This document shows, in pieces, positions 24,654 to 33,361 of a DNA stretch of 37,384 bases. A program made the translations under genes and the position numbers. How positions within the stretch are numbered: the first letter of the stretch is position 1; every line of letters starts with the position of its first letter. Where the stretch lies: contig NZ_VRTT01000071.1 in NCBI RefSeq assembly GCF_008017805.1, positions 1-37,384 of the forward strand. Direction: 5' to 3'. This stretch comes from Paenibacillus sp. N3.4. GTDB lineage: Bacteria; Bacillota; Bacilli; Paenibacillales; NBRC-103111. Under the pieces are notes generated by a model that did not search any database, was not told the DNA's origin, and saw only the letters and a program-made list of their open reading frames with translations.

Positions 24654-25781
24654 ATGAATAAGAATGCAACACGCTCCATGTTACAGGAGCTATCTCCCGC
24701 TTACGATCCTTGGGACCCGATCCGGTCTTATCGAAAGTATGGGAAACACGTACTCACAAGTATAGAACTCACGATCACGAATCTTTGCAATATGCGATGT
24801 GAGCACTGTGCCGTCGGGGACTCTTTAACGATGACGGAAGGACCGCGCATCCCATTGCCGGTCATTTTACAAAAGCTGGATCAGATTGAGCATTTGGAAA
24901 CGATTAGCTTGACGGGTGGAGAGCCCTCTTACCATATCAAGATTGTCAAGGAATATATGCTGCCGATTCTTAAGTACGCCCGAGAGCGTGGCATTCGAAC
25001 GCAAATTAACTCGAATTTGACACTGGATTTAGCCAGATATGAACTGCTTGCTCCTTACTTGGATGTGATGCATATTTCATTCAATTATTTGAGTGCTGAT
25101 GATTTTCATCAAGTTGGCTTCGTGAATTCACAGCGTCCTGTCGGTCAAGACACGGCAGCACGGATGTATGAACGGATGGTTGAGAATACGCTTGCTCTAA
25201 GCAAAGGCGGTTTGTATGTTTCAGCAGAATCCATGATTAATACTCGAACGCATGAAAAATTGCCACAAATCCATAAGCTCATTGAACAAATGGGATGTAA
25301 ACGGCACGAGGTTCACCCCATGTATGCCAGCTCGTTTGCCTCTCATTTACCGATGGTTTCCTTAGATCAATTAAGAACGAGTATCCATCGTTTATTGGAC
25401 AGTCGGAATCCGGAGATGTGGATGCTGTTCGGCACCCTTCCTTTCTTTGCTTGCAATGATCTGGAAGAGGACCGTATTTTAGTTAAACGGCTTCGTCAAG
25501 AGCCCAATGTAACGGTACGCAATGATCCCGATGGGCGTAATCGCTTGAATGTAAGCACATTTACGGGGGATGTCTACGTGACGGATTTTGCGAATGAACC
25601 GCCGCTTGGCAATATCCATGCCGATGATCTGGACACCATTTTCGCGCGGTGGGAGAATAATCCACTTAATCAACGCGTGAATTGCTTCTGTAGTGCAGCC
25701 TCCTGTTGTGGGCCCAATCTATTGGTGGCAGATTCGTATTATCGTTCCATAGATTTCAAAAAACGTACAGCTATTATTTAA
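24654..25781 (+). CDS. yfkAB: Radical SAM/CxCxxxxC motif protein YfkAB
   Basis: The 375-residue protein has the radical SAM cluster motif CNMRCEHC (CxxxCxxC) in TITNLCNMRCEHC, followed by SLTGGEPS, and a second cysteine cluster near the C-terminus, NCFCSAASCC, matching the CxCxxxxC that defines the YfkAB group. It would bind one SAM-cleaving 4Fe-4S cluster and probably a second cluster; the substrate is unknown. The ATG at 24654 has TTAGGTG 8 bases upstream; a GTG at 24645 in the same frame is an alternative. In B. subtilis the two halves were first described as yfkA and yfkB; here they are one chain. The CorC-like gene follows after 28 bases. Confidence 0.9.
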   Translation: MNKNATRSMLQELSPAYDPWDPIRSYRKYGKHVLTSIELTITNLCNMRCEHCAVGDSLTMTEGPRIPLPVILQKLDQIEHLETISLTGGEPSYHIKIVKEYMLPILKYARERGIRTQINSNLTLDLARYELLAPYLDVMHISFNYLSADDFHQVGFVNSQRPVGQDTAARMYERMVENTLALSKGGLYVSAESMINTRTHEKLPQIHKLIEQMGCKRHEVHPMYASSFASHLPMVSLDQLRTSIHRLLDSRNPEMWMLFGTLPFFACNDLEEDRILVKRLRQEPNVTVRNDPDGRNRLNVSTFTGDVYVTDFANEPPLGNIHADDLDTIFARWENNPLNQRVNCFCSAASCCGPNLLVADSYYRSIDFKKRTAII

Positions 25782-25809
25782 TCCTTATATCTAAAGGAGA
25801 ACTCCTACA

Positions 25810-27150
25810 TTGCTACATACTTCCTTTGATCTTGGTTCCATTGTTCTAAACTTAGTACTAGTGATTGTATTAGTCTTGCTCAATGGTTTCTTCGTTGCTG
25901 CCGAATTTGCATTGGTGAAGGTACGACAATCCCGTATTCAACAACTAGTAAATGAGGGCAGCGGCAAAGCGAAGTATGCGATCGCTGTGACTTCGCAATT
26001 AGATACTTATTTATCAGCAACCCAATTGGGTATAACGCTGGCCTCTCTTGGATTAGGCTGGGTAGGGGAACCCGCCATTTCGGAATTAATTATTCAACCG
26101 CTCATACATACGCTTCATATTCAAGCTTCCGTATATACGGATTCACTGTCATTCATTATTTCATTTGGTGTCATCACGTTCTTGCACATTGTACTTGGAG
26201 AACTTGCTCCAAAGTCATTTGCAATTCAAAAAGCGGAATTGACTTCTTTATGGCTTTCGGCCCCGTTGCTCTTTTTCTATAGACTTTTCCGTCCGATTAT
26301 TTATGTTTTGAATGGAACCGCCAATAAGTTTTTGCGATTGGTAGGCGTAGAGCCTGCAAGTGAGCATGAAGCTGCGCATACGGAGGAAGAGATTCGCATT
26401 CTAATGGATGAGAGCGTTAAAAGCGGTCATATTGATCAAGATGAGATGGTGCTGTTCGATAATATTTTTGAGTTTTCGGAGCGTATTGCCCGTGAAGTTA
26501 TGCTGCCGCGCACGGATATGGATTGTTTATTCCTTGATGTAAGCTTTCTGGAAAATTTGCGTATGGTACATGAAACGAAGCATACACGTTATCCGGTTGG
26601 CGATCAGGATAAAGACACCATCGTGGGATTTGTCCATATTGCCGATCTGCTGACAGCCGATCCAGACGAGGAGCAGGATATCAAGACGTTTATTCGTCCT
26701 ATTCTCAATGTGCCAGAGTCCATGGAAGTCAGTCGTGTTTTGAAACTTATGCAGAAGAAACGTTCGCAGTTGGCTATCGTCGTTGACGAGTACGGAGGCA
26801 CAGCAGGTCTTCTTACCCTAGAAGACATTCTTGAGGAAATTGTTGGTGAGCTGCATGATGAATTCGACGATATAGACGAACGGCCAGGTGTAGAGGTAAA
26901 AGAAAAATATACGTCTGTTGATGGCCGTGTGTTAATCGAAGACTTGAACGATATGTTGGATTTGGATATTGAGGACGACGATGTGGACTCCATCGGCGGG
27001 TGGTTGTTCAAGAAGCTCGAGGGAGCTCCCGTTAAGGGGAAAAGCATTGAGTTTGGCAATCATATTTTTGAAGTATCCGAAGTGGACAGATTACGGATTA
27101 TGCGTATTCATATTATCAAGATCAGCTCAGTCAAGCCTGGAAATGAATAA
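25810..27150 (+). CDS. CNNM/CorC (HlyC) family protein, DUF21-CBS-CorC
   Basis: The 446-residue protein begins at TTG 25810 (AAAGGAG about 11 bases upstream). Order of domains: a DUF21/CNNM membrane domain with three to four TM segments (about 10-190, with SATQLGITLASLGLGWVGEP), a CBS pair (about 205-340, with the EEEIRILMDES linker and LPRTDM), and a C-terminal CorC_HlyC domain (about 350-435, RVLIEDLNDML). Family members act in magnesium or other cation transport or export. It may be co-transcribed with the AI-2E-family gene 14 bases downstream. Confidence 0.88.
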   Translation: MLHTSFDLGSIVLNLVLVIVLVLLNGFFVAAEFALVKVRQSRIQQLVNEGSGKAKYAIAVTSQLDTYLSATQLGITLASLGLGWVGEPAISELIIQPLIHTLHIQASVYTDSLSFIISFGVITFLHIVLGELAPKSFAIQKAELTSLWLSAPLLFFYRLFRPIIYVLNGTANKFLRLVGVEPASEHEAAHTEEEIRILMDESVKSGHIDQDEMVLFDNIFEFSERIAREVMLPRTDMDCLFLDVSFLENLRMVHETKHTRYPVGDQDKDTIVGFVHIADLLTADPDEEQDIKTFIRPILNVPESMEVSRVLKLMQKKRSQLAIVVDEYGGTAGLLTLEDILEEIVGELHDEFDDIDERPGVEVKEKYTSVDGRVLIEDLNDMLDLDIEDDDVDSIGGWLFKKLEGAPVKGKSIEFGNHIFEVSEVDRLRIMRIHIIKISSVKPGNE

Positions 27151-27164
27151 GCGGAGGAACGCCC

Positions 27165-28213
27165 ATGTCGATGAAGACGGCCTTAATTATGGTACTTGGT
27201 ATGCTGCTTTTGTACGGATTATTTACCATAGGATTGCCTTTTCTGCTCGCATTGGTCACAGCTATTTTCTTAGATCCCTTAACCGGACTGCTCACACGAA
27301 CGGCGAAGATGCATCGAATGGTCGCGGCCACGATTATCAGCACCTTATTCACTTTGCTAACGTTGACGTTGGTCTATTTCATTGGATTAAATGTTGTAAC
27401 AGAGCTGATCGATCTGGGGCGCAAAGCGCCAAACTATATGGAAGAAGTCAATAGATACATCGATCAAGCTGTTACACGTACGCAAGTATTTTACGAATCT
27501 TTATCGCCAGACATGGCAGAGCAAGTTCAAAATTGGTTAGAACGGAGTATGACTACGCTAACCAGAGCCTTAACGGATGCTTTGAGTGGCATTTCGGGGT
27601 TCTTTTTAAACATGGCTGGGAAAATTCCTAATTTATTTATTGTGATGATTGTATTCGTGATTGCCCTGTATTTGTTTATGTTTAGTTTACCTAAGCTAAG
27701 AACGTCTTTCCTATCGTTATTTGAAGAACATTCGAAGCAAAAAATGGAGCTTGTACTGGTCAATCTGCGGGAAGCGATCTTCGGATTCATTCGCGCACAG
27801 CTCATCATGGCTGTTCTCACCTATCTGGTAACATTCATAAGGTTTGTTAGTGCTAGGACGCTCAATATCCACTGGCGATCTCGTTATTAGTGATGGTCAT
27901 GGAGTTTGTCCCGGTAGTTGGCACAGGTTTGGTGTTCATTCCTTGGTTTATCTATCAATTGCTGCTTGGACATACCGCGATGGGTGTTGGCTTGTTGATT
28001 CTCTTCCTGGTATTAACGATTTTCCGCCGTATTGTAGAGCCTAAAGTGTTGAGTGATGCCGTAGGGATTAATGCGCTCGCCGCGTTGATCAGCCTATATG
28101 TAGGTTTTGAGCTAATGGGAATTACAGGGTTATTTCTAGGACCACTCGTTGTAATTATTTATCAAGCTATGCGTAAAGCAGGACTCTTGAAGTTAAACAT
28201 TAAGCTCGACTAG
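27165..28213 (+). pseudogene. AI-2E family transporter, broken by two close frameshifts
   Basis: Family members are polytopic membrane proteins of unknown or varied substrate (the family name comes from the AI-2 exporter TqsA). The first frame (27165) gives TM segments and a long soluble stretch up to AVLTYLVTFI, then stops at 27890. A second frame continues with GLLVLGRS from 27841, and a third carries YPLAISLLVMVMEFVPVVGTG onward from 27866 to 28213. Removing one A at 27839-27840 and one A at 27864-27865 gives a continuous 348-residue protein with the expected GLLVLGxxYPLAI spacing. Both extra bases are in AA pairs. If real, the last third would not be made in frame; error is also plausible. 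Confidence 0.8.
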
Positions 28214-28265
28214 GGAAGTATAGCCGGACGTGAGCAGTTTAATAGATAAGCCTTTGATGCAAAGT

Positions 28266-28307
28266 AAGTCCCTGTTGCCGCTTCTGAAGCGGAATGGGGG
28301 CTTTTTT
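28266..28307 (+). terminator. Terminator after the AI-2E-family gene
   Basis: Two stacked stems, AAGTCCC/GGGGCTT (28266-28272, 28296-28302, with a G-T pair) and CCGCTT/AAGCGG (28278-28283, 28287-28292), followed by TTTTT. Confidence 0.75.
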
Positions 28308-28408
28308 GATATGCAAGTGATTTTGGTCAAGCTGTTGCGCATATAACGAACATAGAGGCTAATTTCGCCCATGTCCGATCATTTAATAGTTAGAAAAGGA
28401 GGAAACGT

Positions 28409-28633
28409 ATGTATAGTTCATTTACGCAATTTAAAAGCTATTTCCCCTATATAAGTCCTTTTGATCCCTGCCCGCCCTTACGTGAGAAATTTTTCAATAC
28501 GCCACCGCAGTTATATATCCATTTTCAACCATCGGGTTTGCCGCAGTTTAGCCCTTATGAAGCATTGAAAATAGGGACACTCTGGCCCGCACTCTACGCG
28601 CCTTACGAATCTAGAGCAGTCGAGGGAAGGTGA
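28409..28633 (+). CDS. cotJA: Spore coat associated protein CotJA
   Basis: The 74-residue, proline- and phenylalanine-rich protein has the CotJA pattern SPFDPCPPLREKFFNTPPQL and ends GTLWPALYAPYESR. CotJA is part of the inner layers of the spore coat, made in the mother cell. AAGGAGG precedes the ATG. It heads the cotJABC operon; the stop (TGA) touches the start region of cotJB. A clear sigma-E promoter could not be identified: an ATATAA is at 28341-28346 but no matching CATA-type -10 at proper distance. Confidence 0.9.
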   Translation: MYSSFTQFKSYFPYISPFDPCPPLREKFFNTPPQLYIHFQPSGLPQFSPYEALKIGTLWPALYAPYESRAVEGR

Positions 28634-28638
28634 AGGAT

Positions 28639-28905
28639 ATGAATCCAAGAGAAGTCCCAGAAGCATATTACCAGCAATTATATGACCTACAGGCTGTTGA
28701 TTTCGTTTTAGTGGAGCTTACTTTATTTCTGGACACTCACCCTGATGATCTGGGTGCCATTCAACAGTACAATCAATTTGCACAGAAACGGAAGCAGCTT
28801 GTTCAACAATTTGAGTTCGACTTTGGCCCTCTTATGCCTTTCGGTCATGCTTATACCAAACAACCTTGGCAGTGGGTAGAGACTCCATGGCCATGGCAAG
28901 TGTGA
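28639..28905 (+). CDS. cotJB: Spore coat protein CotJB
   Basis: The 88-residue protein shows the CotJB signature LQAVDFVLVELTLFLDTHPD and IQQYNQF, and ends in PWPWQV. It is a component of the spore coat encoded with CotJC. The ATG at 28639 is preferred, with GGAAGG 8 bases upstream; a GTG at 28630 that overlaps the cotJA stop is the alternative and would add three residues. Confidence 0.9.
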   Translation: MNPREVPEAYYQQLYDLQAVDFVLVELTLFLDTHPDDLGAIQQYNQFAQKRKQLVQQFEFDFGPLMPFGHAYTKQPWQWVETPWPWQV

Positions 28906-28918
28906 GGAGGAAGAGTCT

Positions 28919-29488
28919 ATGTGGATTTATGAGAAAAAGCTGCAATATCCGGTAAGAGTCAGTAAATGTGATCCTCATATGGCCAAACTATTGCTTGAAC
29001 AGTACGGGGGTGCGGACGGAGAACTTGCCGCAGCACTGCGATATCTAAATCAACGTTACACGATTCCGGATAAAGTAGTAGGGCTGCTAACGGATATTGG
29101 CACAGAAGAATTTGCCCACCTCGAAATGATTGCGACGATGGTTTACAAGCTGACAAAAGATGCCACGATCGACCAGATGAAAGCCGCTGGACTCGATGAT
29201 CATTATGTGAGTCATGATCGTGCAATCTTTTATCAAAACGCCGCTGGGGTGCCTTGGTCTGCTGCTACCATACAAGCCAAAGGAGATCCTATCGCAGACC
29301 TGTATGAAGATATCGCGGCAGAAGAGAAAGCCAGAGCGACGTATCAGTGGTTGATCGACATGACAGATGATGTTGATCTTCAAGATGGGTTAAAGTTTCT
29401 GCGTGAGCGTGAAATTGTTCACTCGCTTCGCTTCAGAGAAGCGGTGGAGATACTGAAGGAGGATCGAGAGGTGAAGAAGGTTTATTGA
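28919..29488 (+). CDS. cotJC: Spore coat protein CotJC, manganese catalase family
   Basis: The 189-residue protein is a ferritin-like four-helix protein of the Mn-catalase family. Visible metal-binding parts are E23-type and H-type residues in DIGTEEFAHLEMI (E-x-x-H) and ERE-I-VHSLRFREA near the C-terminus. It ends the cotJABC operon, 13 bases after cotJB, with GAGGAGG before the ATG, and is followed by a terminator. It may protect the spore coat against peroxide; CotJC belongs to the spore coat of Bacillus species. Confidence 0.92.
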   Translation: MWIYEKKLQYPVRVSKCDPHMAKLLLEQYGGADGELAAALRYLNQRYTIPDKVVGLLTDIGTEEFAHLEMIATMVYKLTKDATIDQMKAAGLDDHYVSHDRAIFYQNAAGVPWSAATIQAKGDPIADLYEDIAAEEKARATYQWLIDMTDDVDLQDGLKFLREREIVHSLRFREAVEILKEDREVKKVY

Positions 29489-29513
29489 GATTTTGCGCAT
29501 AGGTTAACGGCTT

Positions 29514-29543
29514 AGAGACCTAGTTATTGGGTCTCTTTTTTTT
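29514..29543 (+). terminator. Terminator of the cotJ operon
   Basis: AGAGACC (29514-29520) pairs with GGTCTCT (29530-29536), followed by a run of T. Confidence 0.85.
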
Positions 29544-29666
29544 GCGTTTGATATTTTGCTATCGCAGGAAACGCCAGCTCAACTGCTGCAAAAAAAGCCA
29601 ACATGCAAAATATGTCAATCCGATCATCAGATTTCGGGGAAAAGTATAGTTGCAAAAAATGCACAT

Positions 29667-29696
29667 TGCCAGTTATTCTGCAATAAACCTATAATT
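29667..29696 (+). promoter_or_regulatory. Promoter of the sugar ABC importer operon
   Basis: TTGCCA (29667-29672), 18-base spacer, perfect TATAAT (29691-29696). Upstream are three copies of TGCAAAA (29587, 29604, 29652), possible binding half-sites for a regulator. Confidence 0.65.
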
Positions 29697-29756
29697 CAAA
29701 CTAATATCAGGCTAGATCAACAAACATCAAGACTGAAACGGATGGAGGCGTTATTC

Positions 29757-30728
29757 ATGGAAAAGACTGAGGGCTTCATCAAGCCTTCCACGGCGGAGCC
29801 AATCTTAGGGAAAGGAACGTTGACAGCGAGAATTCGTTCGGAATGGTTCAAAAATCGTTTTTTATACTTGCTTGCCTTACCCGGTTTTATTTATTTCATT
29901 GTTTTTAAGTATGTTCCGATGTGGGGCATTTTGATTTCATTTCAAAACTTCAGTCCTTATTTAGGTTTTATGAAAAGCGAATGGGTTGGGTTTGAACATT
30001 TTCATAGGCTTTTTACATCACCAGATTTTCTACTTATGCTTCGGAACACGTTTGCGATAAACTTAATCAGTCTCATTTTCTTCTTTCCGATTCCCATCGT
30101 TCTTTCGCTCATGTTAAATGAGCTAAAAGGAGAAAAGTTTAAGCGGATCATTCAATCGGTGCTCTATTTGCCGCACTTTTTGTCTTGGGTAATCATTGTC
30201 GGAATCAGCTTCTTGTTGCTTTCGCAAACGGAAGGAATTATTAATAAGCTGCTTGTTGCCATAGGCTCTGAAAAAATCGACTTTCTGACAAACCCCAATT
30301 ATTTCTGGATTTTGTTAACCGCGCAATCCATTTGGAAAGAAGTGGGCTGGGGTACCATTATTTTTCTGGCGGCGATCGCAGCCGTTGATCCTCAACTTTA
30401 CGAAGCAGCGCGAATGGACGGGGCGAACCGCTTGCGGCAAGCTTGGCATGTTACGCTTCCAGCCATTCGCAATGTAACCATCGTCCTCTTGATTCTCAAA
30501 ATCGGTCACATCATGGAGGTTGGCTTCGAGCAAGTGTTGCTCATGGATAACGGTGCTGTAGCCAAGGTGTCTCAGGTTTTCGATACATATGTCTATCGGG
30601 TAGGGGTGCTGCAGGGAGAATTCAGCTACAGCACGGCAGTCGGAATGTTCAGATCAGTCGTAGGACTTGTCCTCGTCGTTATCGCCAATCGGCTTAGCAA
30701 ATATTTTGGAGAAGAAGGGGTCTATTGA
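29757..30728 (+). CDS. Oligosaccharide ABC transporter permease, LplB type
   Basis: The 323-residue membrane protein is of the LplB group (polysaccharide/oligosaccharide ABC permeases) with six TM segments and the EAA loop EAARMDGANRLRQAWHVTLPAI, which contacts the ATPase. The ATG at 29757 follows TGGAGG; the reading frame is open further upstream but without another ribosome binding site. It is followed after 17 bases by the partner permease. No ATPase gene is present in the window; such importers in Bacillota commonly share an MsmX-type ATPase encoded elsewhere. Confidence 0.92.
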   Translation: MEKTEGFIKPSTAEPILGKGTLTARIRSEWFKNRFLYLLALPGFIYFIVFKYVPMWGILISFQNFSPYLGFMKSEWVGFEHFHRLFTSPDFLLMLRNTFAINLISLIFFFPIPIVLSLMLNELKGEKFKRIIQSVLYLPHFLSWVIIVGISFLLLSQTEGIINKLLVAIGSEKIDFLTNPNYFWILLTAQSIWKEVGWGTIIFLAAIAAVDPQLYEAARMDGANRLRQAWHVTLPAIRNVTIVLLILKIGHIMEVGFEQVLLMDNGAVAKVSQVFDTYVYRVGVLQGEFSYSTAVGMFRSVVGLVLVVIANRLSKYFGEEGVY

Positions 30729-30745
30729 TCCCGGGAGGTGGCATT

Positions 30746-31624
30746 ATGTTGCAAAATAAACAGATCGATTGGTTTTCAGTGATTAATATTTCACTGTTAA
30801 CGATTATCGGACTCATTTCCATCTTCCCTATATACTATGTGTTTGCCGTTTCCTTCACAGACCCAAGCGAGTATATACGGAATGGTTTGGTTCTTTTTCC
30901 TCAGAAATGGACACTGCGTTCTTATCAATATTTGTTGTCGACCAATGCATTTATCCAAGCGACAGGCAACAGCATATTCCTTGCAACGGTGGGAACCGCT
31001 TTAAGCTTACTAGTTACGTCTAGCTTGTCCTATGCTTTATCGCGGAAGAGATTCGCGGGCAGAAAGTTTTTCTTGCTCATCATCCTGTTTACGACCTTGT
31101 TCAACCCTGGAATTATTCCCGCTTACTTGCTCGTTCGTGAACTGGGGCTTATTAACAGCATTTGGTCATTAATCATTCCTGCACTAACCAGTGGCTGGTA
31201 TGTGCTCTTGATGAAAGGTTTTTTCGATAGCATTCCTGCAGATCTGGAGGATGCATCACGGATTGACGGCTGCAATGACACCGGGCTATTTTTCCGAATA
31301 GTTCTTCCTCTGTCCATGCCCGCTTTAGCTGCTTTTGGTCTGTTTTATGCAGTTGGTTACTGGAATACATTTTTCAATGCTATTTTGTATATTAACGATT
31401 TCCACAAGCAGCCCTTACAGGTACTGCTGCGGAATATGTTGATCGAATCCTCTACTGCTGTTTCCGGCGAAGCTGCGGCTGCTATCAACAGCGAACAGCG
31501 CATCCCGCCCGAAACTTTAAAAATGGCCGCTGTTATCATTGCTACGTTACCTATTATGATGGTTTATCCGTTCCTGCAAAAGCATTTCGCCAAGGGTGCC
31601 ATGATTGGATCCGTCAAGGCGTAA
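30746..31624 (+). CDS. Carbohydrate ABC transporter permease, YtcP/MalG type
   Basis: The 292-residue protein has about six TM segments and the EAA loop variant EDASRIDGCNDTGLFFRIVL near residue 180. It is the second permease of the importer. GGGAGG lies 7 bases before the ATG at 30746; the in-frame TTG at 30725, which overlaps the previous stop, has no site. The binding lipoprotein follows after 41 bases. Confidence 0.92.
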   Translation: MLQNKQIDWFSVINISLLTIIGLISIFPIYYVFAVSFTDPSEYIRNGLVLFPQKWTLRSYQYLLSTNAFIQATGNSIFLATVGTALSLLVTSSLSYALSRKRFAGRKFFLLIILFTTLFNPGIIPAYLLVRELGLINSIWSLIIPALTSGWYVLLMKGFFDSIPADLEDASRIDGCNDTGLFFRIVLPLSMPALAAFGLFYAVGYWNTFFNAILYINDFHKQPLQVLLRNMLIESSTAVSGEAAAAINSEQRIPPETLKMAAVIIATLPIMMVYPFLQKHFAKGAMIGSVKA

Positions 31625-31665
31625 GGAACGATAACATAACAGCAATACACAAAGGGAGGAAAAAA

Positions 31666-33246
31666 ATGATCACGACATGGAAGAAAACACAATCCGTATC
31701 ACTGGCTGCAGGCTTGCTGCTGTGCACCGTTCTTACGGCTTGCTCCAAAGACAATGGGGCCCCGCAAAGCAGCGCGGCGGCAACTGTTGCGCCAAGCAGC
31801 AGCAAAGCTGCCAGCGCTACGCCTAGCCCGCCAACCAAGATCAGCATCATGACGACGTATTACACCGATCAGCCGCCTGGGCCAGATAATGTAATCGTCA
31901 AGGAAATAGAGAAGCGCACGAATACAGAATTGAATATCACCTGGGTTTCCCCAAACAACTATAACGATAAGGTGAACGTAACGCTAGCCTCTGGAGACAT
32001 CCCGGATCTGGTTCTGATTACGGATTGGGTGAATAACACAGCATTCCGCAATATGATCGGGCAAGGAGCTTTCTGGGATATTACCAGTTTGATAGAAAAG
32101 GAACCTAACTTGAAATCCCTGCCTGCTGATGTATGGACGAATACGAAAATGCAGGACGGCAAAACTTACGGCATTCCGCGGGTTCGCCCTGTTGAAGGCG
32201 GTATGATACCTGTCATTCGCAAAGACTGGCTGGATAAACTCGGCTTACCGGTTCCTGGTACACCGGATGAAATTTATAACACCTTGAAAGCGTTTAAAGA
32301 GAAAGATCCGGGCGGCGTAGGAAAAGATAATGTCATTCCGTTGGTAGGCACCGTTCAAAGCAATGGTATGGATCAATTAACTTGGATCACGAACCTGTTT
32401 ACGAAAAATAATAATTACAAAGAGGTAAGCGGCAAGCTTGTTTGGGACAATTTCATGCCGGAATATCGTGACGCGCTGCTTTATCTGAATAAGCTTTATA
32501 CGGAAAAATTAATGGCTGCCGATTTCGCGGTTATGAAACAGACGCAAGCGGCCGACTTGATCAAGGCAGGCAAAGCAGGGCTGCACGTTGGTACTGTAGA
32601 AAGTTCATGGGCTGGTGTAGAGGAATTGCGCAAGACGAATCCACAAGCGGATCTGCTTCCTTTCATTCCAAAAGGCAAGGATGGTAATGGCTTTACAACT
32701 CGTGACTCCGGTTCGTTCGGATTCTTCGTGATACCAAAGAAAGTATCGGCTGACAAAGTCAAGAAACTTCTCGATTTCATGGATTACGGAACTTCGCCAG
32801 AGGGTTCCGATCTTGCCAACTATGGGTTTAAAGATGTACATTTCACAGAGAAAGACGGCTTCAAATTCGCTACAGAACAAGCGAAGAAAGATATCGTCGC
32901 GCAGCAAGCATTCGGCCAAATCTTCCTGAAATATGACAAGTACTTACGTGCGTATCGCGGTGGCATGACGAAGGAAGTATTCGACCGCAATGTCAAAATC
33001 ATCGATTCCGCAGCACAAGCTAGCGCACCTGACTTTACAACAGGTTTGTACTCCGAAACAAAGAACAAAATTATAAGCGATATTAGCAAAAATTTGACAG
33101 ATCTTAAAATTCAGATCATTATGGGCAGAAAACCGATTGCCGAATGGGATAAAGCGATTGATCAATTGAAAGCAAATCCGGATGTTCAAAAGATGGAAAA
33201 AGAACTGTCCGACGCTTATAATAAGCGGGTTCAAGGCGCCAAGTAG
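31666..33246 (+). CDS. Extracellular solute-binding lipoprotein, LipO type
   Basis: The 526-residue protein has a lipoprotein signal with lipobox LTAC (modified cysteine C26), an alanine/serine-rich linker to about residue 58, and then a family 1 type binding fold beginning KISIMTTYYTDQPPG. It captures the sugar at the membrane surface and delivers it to the two permeases encoded just upstream. AAGGGAGG precedes the ATG. The sugar cannot be deduced; no glycoside hydrolase gene is in the window. It is followed by a hairpin (33262-33289). Confidence 0.92.
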   Translation: MITTWKKTQSVSLAAGLLLCTVLTACSKDNGAPQSSAAATVAPSSSKAASATPSPPTKISIMTTYYTDQPPGPDNVIVKEIEKRTNTELNITWVSPNNYNDKVNVTLASGDIPDLVLITDWVNNTAFRNMIGQGAFWDITSLIEKEPNLKSLPADVWTNTKMQDGKTYGIPRVRPVEGGMIPVIRKDWLDKLGLPVPGTPDEIYNTLKAFKEKDPGGVGKDNVIPLVGTVQSNGMDQLTWITNLFTKNNNYKEVSGKLVWDNFMPEYRDALLYLNKLYTEKLMAADFAVMKQTQAADLIKAGKAGLHVGTVESSWAGVEELRKTNPQADLLPFIPKGKDGNGFTTRDSGSFGFFVIPKKVSADKVKKLLDFMDYGTSPEGSDLANYGFKDVHFTEKDGFKFATEQAKKDIVAQQAFGQIFLKYDKYLRAYRGGMTKEVFDRNVKIIDSAAQASAPDFTTGLYSETKNKIISDISKNLTDLKIQIIMGRKPIAEWDKAIDQLKANPDVQKMEKELSDAYNKRVQGAK

Positions 33247-33261
33247 CGCTTTCCTGCACAG

Positions 33262-33289
33262 ATCGACTCTTTGAGTCCGATTTGTTTTA
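33262..33289 (+). terminator. Probable terminator or attenuator after the binding protein gene
   Basis: ATCGACTC (33262-33269) pairs with GAGTCCGAT (33273-33281) with one bulge, followed by TTGTTTTA. Confidence 0.5.
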
Positions 33290-33294
33290 TCTCC

Positions 33295-33324
33295 TTGTGC
33301 ATATCCGTGATCATGCACTAAAAT
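33295..33324 (+). promoter_or_regulatory. Promoter of the AraC-type regulator with internal dyad
   Basis: TTGTGC (33295-33300), 18-base spacer, TAAAAT (33319-33324). The inverted repeat GTGCAT (33297-33302) / ATGCAC (33313-33318) fills the spacer and could be an operator. Confidence 0.5.
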
Positions 33325-33361
33325 TAGCATAAAGTACTAGAAGTAAAAGGGGTTTCTTCAA

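Noticed and set aside
28320..28408. Sigma-E promoter before cotJA
   Set aside because: An ATATAA is present at 28341-28346, but no CATAnnnT-type -10 lies 13 to 15 bases further, so I do not list it as a feature.
28214..28408. Possible small gene between the AI-2E-family gene and cotJA
   Set aside because: The stretch holds only the terminator and a leader; no frame with a ribosome binding site.
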